Positions 1 to 7,189 of a stretch of DNA of 64,000 bases are shown here, in pieces. The notes beneath the pieces are model-generated. The model was not told the origin of the DNA, did no database searches, and saw only the letters and a program-made list of their open reading frames with translations. Position 1 is the first letter of the stretch. The number at the start of each line of letters is the position of its first letter. The translations under genes and the position numbers were made by a program. The DNA is from a virus, in the IMG/VR virus record IMGVR_UViG_3300031963_000072, positions 17,921-81,920 of that record; one strand, 5' to 3'.

Positions 1-12
1 CTGCGCTGAAGT

Positions 13-276
13 TTACTTGCGTCCGAGAATGTATTCGACTTTGGTCTTTGTGTATGGTCTAAGCGCGGGATCTGCAAGAAGCGCTGCAGCGCTCTCAGGG
101 TCTAGGCCTCTAAGCTCCGCAGTGACAGCGCTGACTTGCTCTTGACCGCGCTGATAGGCGCGTGCATCATCAGACATCTGATAGTCCCAGTCGACTCTGT
201 TGAGTCTGTTGACGAGGTCTGCCATTTCTACTTCTTCCTTGATGATTTGCTTGAGTTCGCTGAGTCTGATCTTCAT
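13..276 (-). CDS. Small protein with N-terminal amphipathic tag
   Basis: An 87-residue protein of unknown function. It opens with MKIRLSELKQIIKEEV, a lysine/leucine-rich amphipathic helix with alternating acidic residues. This is the clearest copy of an N-terminal peptide shared by many unrelated proteins in this window. In T4, comparable N-terminal peptides ending in [L/I]-x-E target internal proteins to the prohead and are cut by the prohead protease; that this one does the same is inference. The rest is helical and charged with no catalytic motif seen. The ATG follows a GGAGAGAG ribosome-binding site, which supports the start. It is the last complete gene at the left edge of the minus-strand array. 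Confidence 0.7.
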   Translation of the reverse strand: MKIRLSELKQIIKEEVEMADLVNRLNRVDWDYQMSDDARAYQRGQEQVSAVTAELRGLDPESAAALLADPALRPYTKTKVEYILGRK

Positions 277-294
277 GTCTCTCTCCGCTGCTAA

Positions 295-441
295 TTATTC
301 GAGAGAAATGGAATATGGTACGTTTGGGAAGATTACAGAGACTTTATCCTGTGCCTCCACGTAGTCCTTGGCGTACAACGTGAACTCCTGAGTACGGCCA
401 TTGGTGTAGAAGAGGTGCGCTCGCCACTTGAGCATGGTCAT
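295..441 (-). CDS. Short unknown protein, 48 residues
   Basis: A 48-codon reading frame found by hand. It starts MTMLKWRAHLFYTNG and ends SIPYS-like hydrophobic then LE. Its ATG overlaps the stop of the upstream gene as ATGA (438-441), the same translational coupling used throughout the window, and it fills what would otherwise be a 160-base gap. The composition (aromatic residues, alternating hydrophobic stretches such as EFTLYA and KVSVIF) suggests a small beta-rich domain. No family is recognised. A second in-frame ATG two codons later is also possible. Confidence 0.55.
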   Translation of the reverse strand: MTMLKWRAHLFYTNGRTQEFTLYAKDYVEAQDKVSVIFPNVPYSISLE

Positions 442-629
442 TCTGACACCCCCAATTCTTCGTTGTCGAAGTGGAAGTACTCATCGATGGCATTGCCGAT
501 CTCACGGATTACGTGCTCTCGGATCATCGCCTCCGTGGGATTGTCAGTGTGCTTGTGGGCACGCTGCCAACCCCACTCGAAGCCCTCTTCGAGGGCACGC
601 TGTAGAACTCTGTAGGATTTCACTCTCAT
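438..629 (-). CDS. Small unknown protein
   Basis: A 63-residue, mostly helical protein (MRVKSYRVLQRALEEG at the start, acidic C-terminus). Its ATG overlaps the stop of the upstream Pol X-like gene by four bases, and its own stop overlaps the start of the 48-residue gene downstream, so the three are probably translated from one transcript. No domain is recognised. Reality is supported by the overlaps and by the absence of a better frame in this segment. Confidence 0.6.
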   Translation of the reverse strand: MRVKSYRVLQRALEEGFEWGWQRAHKHTDNPTEAMIREHVIREIGNAIDEYFHFDNEELGVSE

Positions 630-1210
630 TGTTGCCTCACATACTTCTTGATGACGTTGCGACCAGTGCGTTCGACCGGCGGGACAAAGTCCATTTCGAG
701 CAGGTCAAAGAAGTCTTGCTCCTCGTAGACCGGGAGTTGAGTACCGTCAGGCATAGTAGGCATAACTTCTGTCATGCGGCCGCCACCTGACAGCTTCTTC
801 CACCGAGCAAAACATCCAGGAGTGAAGCCGTTGAATGCATTACCGTCAGAACCTGCAGCGCTACCGGTACGCATGAGAAAGAGACCGCCCCAGTTCTCAG
901 GCTTGGCAATAAAGAGGTCGAGGTTCATTCCTTCATTAAGTCGAACACGAACATACCGTGAGTCAGGCTTTGGAGTCCACGGAATGACTCCAGGAACGCT
1001 TGGTTTAATCGTTTGACCGACATCGCCTAGCAATTGTAGAAGTTTTTCTCTGTCAGCCACAATAGCAACCAGCTCGATGTCACCAACGACGGGCTTCTCC
1101 CGCCGAATAGAACCTGCAATCTCGATCCTATCCATTGCAGGAGCAATGTGATTGCGAACCTTGTCAGCGATGTTACGTGCTTCGGATAGTTCGATCTTGC
1201 CAATTCCCAT
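626..1210 (-). CDS. DNA polymerase X-like nucleotidyltransferase
   Basis: A 194-residue protein with the palm-domain signature of family X polymerases and related nucleotidyltransferases. GS at 33-34 is followed by RR and then GDIEL (D44, E46), with a third acidic residue at D98 in NLDLF. A later TGSAAGSDGNAF segment matches the region that in Pol X contacts the nucleotide. Family X enzymes add nucleotides during gap repair. This protein lacks the N-terminal lyase and fingers domains of full polymerase beta (about 335 residues), so it is a minimal palm/thumb unit and its substrate is uncertain. It may act in repair or transfer a nucleotide to something else. The gene leads a short run of coupled small genes. 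Confidence 0.8.
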   Translation of the reverse strand: MGIGKIELSEARNIADKVRNHIAPAMDRIEIAGSIRREKPVVGDIELVAIVADREKLLQLLGDVGQTIKPSVPGVIPWTPKPDSRYVRVRLNEGMNLDLFIAKPENWGGLFLMRTGSAAGSDGNAFNGFTPGCFARWKKLSGGGRMTEVMPTMPDGTQLPVYEEQDFFDLLEMDFVPPVERTGRNVIKKYVRQQ

Positions 1211-1331
1211 GAATCTAGGATATCATAACAAGATCGAACTTTTCACAAGTTCACGCAACATTTTTAACTTTACGTCAAAGCTGCCACTTCCAGCAGTTTT
1301 TCAACATTGTTGATGATGTTGAAATAACAAT

Positions 1332-1802
1332 TTAAAACTTTGGAAGTTTGACTCTTACTACGGATCCGTCAGGCATTGTCACTGTGGAATCATCTTCATG
1401 ATCTTCGACAACATTTTTTCTATTTAACAAGTGAGACTGCTGAAGCATAGAATCGTTTCTTGTAACGAAATCGGGAAGATTCTGGATTGTTTGTGGTGTG
1501 ACGTGTGATTTAGGACCCGCATACCACACGTTTGACTTGTCTAAAGCATTGTCTATCAGCTTGTTGACTTGGGCGGTCGCTCTTTGTATTAGTGTCTGCC
1601 TGAGAATTTCAGGAGATTCAAAAACTTCTCCATCGACTTGATCGAAAGTTAATTTCGTCTCTTTCTCAGGACCAGCCTGAAGAATGTAACTAACTTCTTC
1701 GCCTGCTAGAGTTTTTTTGGTTATGACCTCTACCACTTGCATTGGGTAGACTTGACTTTTCTTGTTGAGAATGAAGAAGAGAACTTGACCAACAGTGTAC
1801 AT
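1332..1802 (-). CDS. Unknown protein, beta-rich N-terminus
   Basis: A 156-residue protein of unknown function. Residues 1-45 (MYTVGQVLFFILNKK and following) look like a small beta-barrel or SH3-like fold. The middle is helical and the C-terminus returns to short beta strands (DGSVVRVKLPKF). No catalytic motif was found. The gene starts two bases after the stop of its upstream neighbour. About 120 bases separate it from the Pol X-like gene, where a weak hairpin and a possible promoter lie. Confidence 0.65.
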   Translation of the reverse strand: MYTVGQVLFFILNKKSQVYPMQVVEVITKKTLAGEEVSYILQAGPEKETKLTFDQVDGEVFESPEILRQTLIQRATAQVNKLIDNALDKSNVWYAGPKSHVTPQTIQNLPDFVTRNDSMLQQSHLLNRKNVVEDHEDDSTVTMPDGSVVRVKLPKF

Positions 1803-1804
1803 AA

Positions 1805-2143
1805 TCAGCCCTCTTCAAAATTCTCTTCTGCGGACTCTTCTTCTTCAGATCCGTCAGAAGAAAGGTGGAAAACGCTCATGGGAGGCGGACCAACAGGAGC
1901 AACTATGTAATCCGGAGCTTCATCATTAACAGGGACGTTAGCGGCTTCACAAATGGCAGCAATCTTGTCCCAGAGCTTCTCTTCAAGAAATGCTCTGTCT
2001 TCAAGGTCTGCCAAATGCTGGCTGAGAGTCTTATTTACGTCCGGAGGCAAGACGACACTGAACAGATCTCTTAGATGAGCAATTTCTGTGCGAGTGAGTC
2101 GCAAATCATAGGTCTTGCGCTTCTTAATCTTTTCCTTCTTCAT
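1805..2143 (-). CDS. Small acidic-tailed unknown protein
   Basis: A 112-residue protein with a basic start (MKKEKIKKRKTYDLRL), a helical centre (about residues 15-70) and a strongly acidic, glutamate-rich C-terminus. The central helices include LRDLFSVVLPPD and LADLEDRAFLEEKLWDKI, which resemble in style the GapR-like protein two genes upstream, but the similarity is too weak to call them paralogues. It overlaps the neighbouring zinc-ribbon gene by four bases. Function unknown. Confidence 0.6.
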   Translation of the reverse strand: MKKEKIKKRKTYDLRLTRTEIAHLRDLFSVVLPPDVNKTLSQHLADLEDRAFLEEKLWDKIAAICEAANVPVNDEAPDYIVAPVGPPPMSVFHLSSDGSEEEESAEENFEEG

Positions 2144-2340
2144 GGAGTCTCCTGATACCTGCTTCCAGGCTGATTTGGTTCATTAGAATCTGTACACTCA
2201 AATTTGTGACTTGTAGCGTGAGGACACCGCTTGTTACCGCACTTGATGCAGACTACCATCCTGTACAATACGGGGTTATCAATTCCAAGTTCAGGCCTGT
2301 TGATGCAATTGTAACAAGCGGTACACCTCTCTTCTTCCAT
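2140..2340 (-). CDS. Small cysteine-rich (zinc-binding) protein
   Basis: A 66-residue protein with CTACYNC near the N-terminus, then CIKCGNKRCPH and a final HKFEC, giving enough Cys/His ligands for one or two zinc sites. Small Cys-rich proteins of this type are common and uncharacterised in large phages. The longer frame begins at GTG (2343), but the ATG at 2338-2340 overlaps the upstream TGA as TGATG and is preferred. It sits between the GapR-like and acidic small genes. No function can be assigned. Confidence 0.65.
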   Translation of the reverse strand: MEEERCTACYNCINRPELGIDNPVLYRMVVCIKCGNKRCPHATSHKFECTDSNEPNQPGSRYQETP

Positions 2341-2633
2341 CACGCCTCCGCCGGATCTACGAGAGCTTCCATGAAGAGGTCGAAAGTATCCTTGTGATCC
2401 ACAGAAGACTGGATCTTGACGACCTTAAGCGCAGCTTGAAGTGTCTTCATGTCAAGCTTCTCCGAATATTCCTCTATGACAGATTTCCTGTCCTCCTTGA
2501 GGAGTTCCATCTCGTTGTCAATATTTTCAATACGACCTACAAACTCCTTGACGAGATCGCGAAGTGCATTGATCTCATCAGGTTGAAGATGTGCTACGTT
2601 GTATTGCTCAGGTGATTGCTTCTTCTTGGGCAT
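2340..2633 (-). CDS. GapR/DUF2312-like DNA-binding protein
   Basis: A 97-residue protein resembling the GapR (DUF2312) family. A leading helix with LRDLVKEFVGRIENIDNE is followed by ELLKEDRKSVIEEYSEK and then MKTLQAALKVVKIQ, matching the family order of an RIE-containing helix, a D-x-x-x-V-x-x-E segment and a K-x-[L/I] segment. GapR tracks overtwisted DNA ahead of replication forks and transcription in alphaproteobacteria, and related proteins occur in phages. A DNA-structuring role is inferred. If correct, it hints at an alphaproteobacterial host, but only weakly. The gene follows a plausible promoter at 2640-2668. Confidence 0.5.
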   Translation of the reverse strand: MPKKKQSPEQYNVAHLQPDEINALRDLVKEFVGRIENIDNEMELLKEDRKSVIEEYSEKLDMKTLQAALKVVKIQSSVDHKDTFDLFMEALVDPAEA

Positions 2634-2639
2634 GCATCT

Positions 2640-2668
2640 ATGATACTACCCCAACTAGAAATTGTTCA
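2640..2668 (-). promoter_or_regulatory. Candidate sigma70-type promoter
   Basis: On the minus strand, TGAACA and TATCAT are separated by 17 bases, close to the bacterial -35/-10 consensus. They lie just upstream of the GapR-like gene, partly inside the end of the preceding frame. Not tested. Confidence 0.35.
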
Positions 2669-3706
2669 GAGAGACTTGATTTTTTGAATCACTTCCCTAA
2701 AGTCTGAAACGTACGGGGACTCTTCTGGAATACCAGCGCTTAAGACACTATCGACCTGTGACTGCAGATTTTTTATGTAGAAGTCCTTCATTGACTTTCT
2801 AGTCGCATTTATTAACATTTTTTCTGCAGCTTCTTTTTCTTCTCCCTGAAGCTGTTTAATCTTTTCTGCTTCGGGAATCTTCTTTCCAGTTATGCGCTCA
2901 AGATCTTCTATCGTTCTGGAGTCTTTTAGTATTTGAACAGCTTGCGCATAGACATTTTTTAGAGAATTTTTGTAAATTTTGCTAGCAGCATCTTGTATTG
3001 CCTGGAAGTCACGAGATCCTGAAAGCGCCTTTCTTAGGAATTTCTTGTTGCTGAGTATCTTTTTTGCAGCTTCTTCCTCAGACACTTCTCTCAAAATGGA
3101 TTCACCAACAGACTTCCTTCTAGCTGAATCTCCGAAATTATTACTCATAACCTTGTCAAAAAGAGAATCCGAAGCGCCCCCTGTTAAAACAGAAAGCACG
3201 TCTTTGGCTACTCCGGGCGCCTTATGAAGAGCCAATGCAGAGAGGGCAAGATCAGGCGCAGTCATGAATGCAACGAAAGCAGCGTCTGTCGAACTGAGCG
3301 CCTTGTTAGTGCGTTCATATACGTCCTTGTATTGGCTTCTAATCTTATTGATGTCTTCCTTCTCTTTTCTGAAAATTTCAGAGTATCTGGCTCCGAGAAC
3401 GGGTATGAGCGTCGTTAAGATTGTAGCAAATCCAACCGTAAGAAGAGTCCTTCCTTTTCTCGTGATTTCCTTGGACTTGCCAACGGCAGTCTTAAAAACG
3501 TCAGTGAAGGGAGTTATAAAAGTATTCTTTAAATCTTCTTTGCTACCAAATGCCATTCCGTGTGGACCAGCAGCTGCGGATATGTCACCGGCAGATATGC
3601 CGGCGTCAGAGAGAGTAGAAGCTCCAAAGGAATCTTCTGACAGTAAAGTTCTTACATACTCTTTTAAAAGGTGAGAATCAGAATCAGCAGCTTTATTTTT
3701 TGACAT
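2666..3706 (-). CDS. Putative internal virion protein with membrane-like segment
   Basis: A 346-residue, mainly helical protein. The chosen ATG (MSKNKAADSD) overlaps the upstream stop by 14 bases; the longer frame would start inside the neighbour. Residues 12-24 read HLLKEYVRTLLSE, one of the tag-like amphipathic helices ending in L-x-E found across the window. A hydrophobic stretch around residues 93-115 (LLTVGFATILTTLIPVLG) could span or disrupt a membrane. The remainder is rich in Lys/Glu and Ala helices. No enzyme motif was found. The tag plus hydrophobic segment would fit a packaged or injected protein, but this is inference. Confidence 0.65.
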   Translation of the reverse strand: MSKNKAADSDSHLLKEYVRTLLSEDSFGASTLSDAGISAGDISAAAGPHGMAFGSKEDLKNTFITPFTDVFKTAVGKSKEITRKGRTLLTVGFATILTTLIPVLGARYSEIFRKEKEDINKIRSQYKDVYERTNKALSSTDAAFVAFMTAPDLALSALALHKAPGVAKDVLSVLTGGASDSLFDKVMSNNFGDSARRKSVGESILREVSEEEAAKKILSNKKFLRKALSGSRDFQAIQDAASKIYKNSLKNVYAQAVQILKDSRTIEDLERITGKKIPEAEKIKQLQGEEKEAAEKMLINATRKSMKDFYIKNLQSQVDSVLSAGIPEESPYVSDFREVIQKIKSL

Positions 3707-4880
3707 TTGACGTTCGCTTTCTAGAAGCCACCTTCTTTTCTTTGTCCCCGAGATGTGACAAAACCTGAGATTCTGCATCTGCTGCGAGGCCAATTCTCCC
3801 TCCTTGCGTAAAAAATTTCACGCCAAGTGCACTCTTTGGAGAAAAAGTAAAAGCTCCATTGTGATACCAAATTATTCCTTCAGCTTCACCTACAGCAGCT
3901 TCAACTGCCGCAGCGCTTATCAAACGATATAATTCTGTGATCGAAAGAGATCCATAAGTGGAAGGGTAAGAATTGGAAAGAGCACCGAGTATCTCTGGAA
4001 GAAGTTTGGCGAAATCTTTCATTCCCATCTCAGCAAATTTAGAAATGTCAATGACGCCCGTCCTTGCAATTTGCTTTAAAATGGGGGTGTTGGTAATTAA
4101 TTTGTCGGAAGTAGAACCCATCTTGCTTCCAACACTCGGCTTACCTTCTTTTACGTGCCAGGTGGCCGTTCCTATCGTCACGTCATACGGGCTGTTAGAG
4201 CTTCCTAATTTTGTTTCGGGGAACATTAGCGGTAATGCAAGTTCACCTCTGCCTATTTGAGTACCTGCCGTCACAGAGGTTCTTAAGTCTGCTATCTCTT
4301 GAAGGACTTCAGGGACTTCTACGACGCCAACAGGTTGCCTATTTTCTTTGTCTGATAAAATTGCAGATATTTCAGCTGGATAGCTCCTTGAGAAAAATTT
4401 CTTCAAAACATTTTGAATTGCTGCATTTTGAGGATAGCTTTCACTCAAGAGTCTTTCAATTTCGATTGCAACTTCAGGATGTTGATCATATCCTGATAGA
4501 AAAGATTCTGGGTCAAACTTCTTGATTCCAAGCTCTTTGCTTATGAAGTCTTTCAATAGATCTAGCTTGTCATCCGGTATGTCGTAGTCCTCGTCGCCAA
4601 TTTTTACATAGGATTCGCTAAGTTCTTCCCGAAGTCTTGCTGAGTGCCTCTTTGCAGAGGAAAGTTCTGACTTTAGTTTTGAAATTAGCCTAGAGTAATT
4701 TGCTCGAGCCTCTGAACCTCTACGCTGTCTGTCTCTCCAGCGAACTAGATCTACAATTCTCATTTCGAGATCTTCTATGTGTTCCTGAGAACCCCAGGGT
4801 GCCTTACCGTCTGTTACGTCGGCTTCGCGAATTCTTGTCTCAACAAGTAAGCTTACGTAGCTTTTTAAAGCTTCAATCAT
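3693..4880 (-). CDS. Unknown tagged protein, possible nuclease-like region
   Basis: A 395-residue protein. The start chosen gives MIEALKSYVSLLVE, which ends L-x-E like the other tags and has GGAG six bases upstream; an in-frame ATG six codons earlier is possible. Residues 45-95 form a basic, probably coiled helix. Around residues 215-255 the order G-R-G-E-L-A-L, then P-Y-D-V-T-I-G, then W-H-V-K-E-G recalls the E...D...x-V-K arrangement of PD-(D/E)XK nucleases. The usual E-x-K is H-V-K here, so activity is doubtful. It overlaps the genes on both sides and probably belongs to the same virion-protein operon. Confidence 0.6.
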   Translation of the reverse strand: MIEALKSYVSLLVETRIREADVTDGKAPWGSQEHIEDLEMRIVDLVRWRDRQRRGSEARANYSRLISKLKSELSSAKRHSARLREELSESYVKIGDEDYDIPDDKLDLLKDFISKELGIKKFDPESFLSGYDQHPEVAIEIERLLSESYPQNAAIQNVLKKFFSRSYPAEISAILSDKENRQPVGVVEVPEVLQEIADLRTSVTAGTQIGRGELALPLMFPETKLGSSNSPYDVTIGTATWHVKEGKPSVGSKMGSTSDKLITNTPILKQIARTGVIDISKFAEMGMKDFAKLLPEILGALSNSYPSTYGSLSITELYRLISAAAVEAAVGEAEGIIWYHNGAFTFSPKSALGVKFFTQGGRIGLAADAESQVLSHLGDKEKKVASRKRTSNVKK

Positions 4881-5064
4881 CTGTGTCTCCGGCTGCATTT
4901 TTCATCGCAGCAATCAGGTAATACTTGATGTGAACATCTGTGACGCTTTCGGCGTCTTTTAAGTTGAAAGCTTCTCTAACTCTTTCCACAAGCTGAGAAG
5001 AAACATCAACAGATGCGACTTGACCGCTCTTCATGGCTAATTCGACGGTTCTTGAGGCTATCAT
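4873..5064 (-). CDS. Small unknown protein
   Basis: A 63-residue helical protein (MIASRTVELAMKSGQV at the start, ending GDTDD). It lies five bases below the upstream gene and overlaps the next by eight bases. The ribosome-binding site is weak, so the call rests on tight packing and the lack of alternatives. No family recognised. Confidence 0.5.
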   Translation of the reverse strand: MIASRTVELAMKSGQVASVDVSSQLVERVREAFNLKDAESVTDVHIKYYLIAAMKNAAGDTDD

Positions 5065-5069
5065 TTTTC

Positions 5070-5651
5070 TTACTTCTTTTTTGGAGAAATAGGAACGGGT
5101 CCTGATGTATCTTCTGCTGAAGGACTCTTCTCGACCTTGTCTTTTTCAGGTGCCTTTATAACATTCGGCTTAATTGTTCTTTTTTCACCACCAGCTTCTG
5201 ATTTTTTCATTTCTACGCTAGCGGGAGTGTCGCTGGGATCTGTTGCTTGATCGGGAGATATTTCTCCCGTGACTATTTGACTCAAGCCCTTCAAGAAAGC
5301 AAGTAGTGCAGTTTTTTCAGCCTGACTAAGGCTGTTGACGTATTCGTCCATCTTTCCTTCTATTGCAGAATCTTTAAAAGACTTTCCTGCTCGAATAGTG
5401 TTGAGTTTATCCACTATGTCTTTCGTGGTAATCTCACCTTTTTTCAGCTTCTCTTTCTCAGAATCGACAGTCTTTGAAGATTGCTGCTGGTCATTTGAAG
5501 AAGCTTCCTCGTCTTCTTCTTCAAGCGGAGCTTGACGATTCTTTTCTTCAACAGCGTTTCTATACAGTTTTGACTTGATGCTCTCTTTGACAATCTCTTC
5601 GATTGCCTTAGAGAGAGACTTTTTTGTTTGAACCTTTGAGATTTTTTCCAT
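5070..5651 (-). CDS. Acidic low-complexity virion-associated candidate
   Basis: A 193-residue protein in three parts. The N-terminal helix (about residues 10-30, SLSKAIEEIVKESIKSKL) is tag-like. A disordered Glu/Gln/Ser stretch follows (about 40-70). A compact helical domain lies at about 72-130 with KLNTIRAGKSFKD and AEKTALLAFLKGLSQIVTG, and the tail is disordered and Pro/Lys-rich. I recall similar domains in uncharacterised proteins of other large phages, but this was not checked. The composition fits a scaffold, internal head protein or assembly factor rather than an enzyme. Confidence 0.6.
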   Translation of the reverse strand: MEKISKVQTKKSLSKAIEEIVKESIKSKLYRNAVEEKNRQAPLEEEDEEASSNDQQQSSKTVDSEKEKLKKGEITTKDIVDKLNTIRAGKSFKDSAIEGKMDEYVNSLSQAEKTALLAFLKGLSQIVTGEISPDQATDPSDTPASVEMKKSEAGGEKRTIKPNVIKAPEKDKVEKSPSAEDTSGPVPISPKKK

Positions 5652-5677
5652 GAGATTGCACCACAGCTTAAATATGA

Positions 5678-6070
5678 TCAGCTTTTGATTAGATCAACGC
5701 CAAGAACACACATCTTATTTTGTCTGTCAATTTCGAGCATCTTCGTTGAAGTAACATCAAAGGGGCCTTCAATACATAGCTCATCATTACCAAAGCGCAG
5801 GTAGAGCACCCTGCAGGAAAGCTTGCTGTTCGAGACTTCTTTAATGACTTGATATGCTTCATTCAGGCTGGTATATATGTCTACCTTTAGACACTGACAA
5901 TTATTTTCTATGGAAATTCCTGACAAATTTCCTAGTATTAGATCGAATTCAAATTCAAGAGCAACGACAAAAGAACTATCACTTGGTTTTTCGGTCACTT
6001 CTTGGTCGAGGTCTTGTATTCTACCTCGCAAAGAATCACTCATAATAAGTCTATCGTCATCTTGAATCAT
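5678..6070 (-). CDS. Unknown beta-rich protein
   Basis: A 130-residue protein with several predicted beta strands (SSFVVALEFEFDLIL, CLKVDIYTS, RVLYLRFGNDELCIEG) and a conserved-looking ending with VDLIKS. It may be a small structural or assembly protein, but no family is recognised. The start is uncertain: the first ATG overlaps the upstream gene by 14 bases, and a second at 6043 (MSDSLRGR) is equally plausible. It has four cysteines without a clear zinc pattern. Confidence 0.6.
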   Translation of the reverse strand: MIQDDDRLIMSDSLRGRIQDLDQEVTEKPSDSSFVVALEFEFDLILGNLSGISIENNCQCLKVDIYTSLNEAYQVIKEVSNSKLSCRVLYLRFGNDELCIEGPFDVTSTKMLEIDRQNKMCVLGVDLIKS

Positions 6071-6437
6071 GGGATAGACTATACACTACGTCTTTGTATA
6101 GTTCATCTGCATGTCTTGCATACTCGCGATCGAGCTCAGTAATCTGATCTAAATTATGTGTCTGAAGCGTGAGAGTAACTTCTTCATACTGCACAGTGAT
6201 CGTGGCGTGATGACCAGCTTTTTCTTCGTGGATTAAAAGCTGTCTTACGAAGTCATTTCTTAATTCATTAGAAATAAACTTAAATGTCTTAATAAGAGAA
6301 TTATTTGACTTTTTCCATCTGTCAGTCGCTATGACAGGTACGTCTTTCCCACGAGGAGTAACAGGTAGCTTGCCAAAGTCCATTGGCCTTCTTGCTCTAT
6401 CAAGAAACTCTTCGTGAAGACGTCTCAGGTGACTCAT
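6057..6437 (-). CDS. Pterin-4a-carbinolamine dehydratase-like protein
   Basis: A 126-residue protein with the core of the pterin carbinolamine dehydratase (PCD/DCoH) family. KTFKF lies at about 50-54, GHHATITVQYEEVTLTLQTH runs about 75-94, and ITELDREYA follows. The paired His (76-77), second His (94) and Asp (103) match the family active-site pattern. PCD dehydrates 4a-hydroxytetrahydrobiopterin during pterin recycling; some members have other roles. The chosen ATG overlaps the stop of the nitrilase-family gene as ATGA, so the two are co-translated. A phage-encoded PCD is unusual. Its substrate here is unknown, and a link to folate use by thymidylate-synthase-like proteins is speculative. 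Confidence 0.75.
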   Translation of the reverse strand: MSHLRRLHEEFLDRARRPMDFGKLPVTPRGKDVPVIATDRWKKSNNSLIKTFKFISNELRNDFVRQLLIHEEKAGHHATITVQYEEVTLTLQTHNLDQITELDREYARHADELYKDVVYSLSHDSR

Positions 6438-7189
6438 AAAATGACACAGCCTCCAACAACCGCAGCCTCGGTGAAAGAGGATCCGTGGGTCCAAACGTTC
6501 TTCTTTCTATCGATCACGCAAGAGCCTCCCTTGAACTTGAGATCGCGCTCCTTGCCTACACGGTTAGAGACAACCACATTAGCGCTTGTCTCCTCGGCGA
6601 GTTCGACCCACGTGGAGTCTGGATAACCATAGTCAGATCCCCAGTTTGTGAGAAGTGCGATCGTGTCCACTGAACCCTTCTTGTAGAAACGCTGTTCGTT
6701 CTTGTAGAACTTATACGAGTCTCTGTAATTGTTCATCACGTCGCGACAGATTAGGACACCTGTGCGACCTGCTCGGGTCACGATGACTGGGTGGAGCTGT
6801 TCAGAAGACTCAGCCCAGAGGTTGTCTGAGCCCCATAGATTGTGCTTCTGGCAATTCCCAACTAATCCGCTTGGTCCAACAATGGCTGCAGAATTATAGA
6901 ATTTTCCTTCACACACCTCAACATATCCGAACACGATGTGTGTATTGAAACGCTGAGCTATAGGAAGGAATGCTTCAGTCTGGTAGCCGTTCTTGTTCTG
7001 CGCGCAGTCCGCGGCTTCTCGCTTGCTGTTGAGAACGTAACCGCTAAGGCACAACTCTGGGAGGACGACCAGAGATGCACCTTTAGCGGCAGCCTCGAAA
7101 ACAAGCTGAGTGGCTGTCTGGAGATTGGCATAAACATCGTGCAATTCGGGCTTGAACTGCACGGCGGCTACGATAGGAGTTTCCATCAT
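6434..7189 (-). CDS. Carbon-nitrogen hydrolase (nitrilase family)
   Basis: A 251-residue nitrilase-superfamily enzyme with the complete catalytic triad. Glu45 is in PELCLSGY, Lys115 in CQKHNLW and Cys148 in LICRDV. Family members hydrolyse amides or nitriles, including the glutaminase domain of NAD synthetase, carbamoylputrescine amidase and omega-amidase; the sequence does not settle which. No NAD synthetase or other partner domain is fused, and the length is typical of a single-domain amidase. The start overlaps the upstream stop. Downstream is the PCD-like gene in ATGA overlap, suggesting an auxiliary metabolic pair. Confidence 0.85.
   Translation of the reverse strand: MMETPIVAAVQFKPELHDVYANLQTATQLVFEAAAKGASLVVLPELCLSGYVLNSKREAADCAQNKNGYQTEAFLPIAQRFNTHIVFGYVEVCEGKFYNSAAIVGPSGLVGNCQKHNLWGSDNLWAESSEQLHPVIVTRAGRTGVLICRDVMNNYRDSYKFYKNEQRFYKKGSVDTIALLTNWGSDYGYPDSTWVELAEETSANVVVSNRVGKERDLKFKGGSCVIDRKKNVWTHGSSFTEAAVVGGCVIL

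Noticed and set aside
1211-1331. tRNA or strong terminator in the 120-base gap
   Set aside because: No cloverleaf pattern; the eight-pair hairpin TTCAACAT/ATGTTGAA is weak and has no good T run.
6434-7189. Full NAD synthetase
   Set aside because: Only the nitrilase-type amidase domain is present; no ATP-binding synthetase domain follows.
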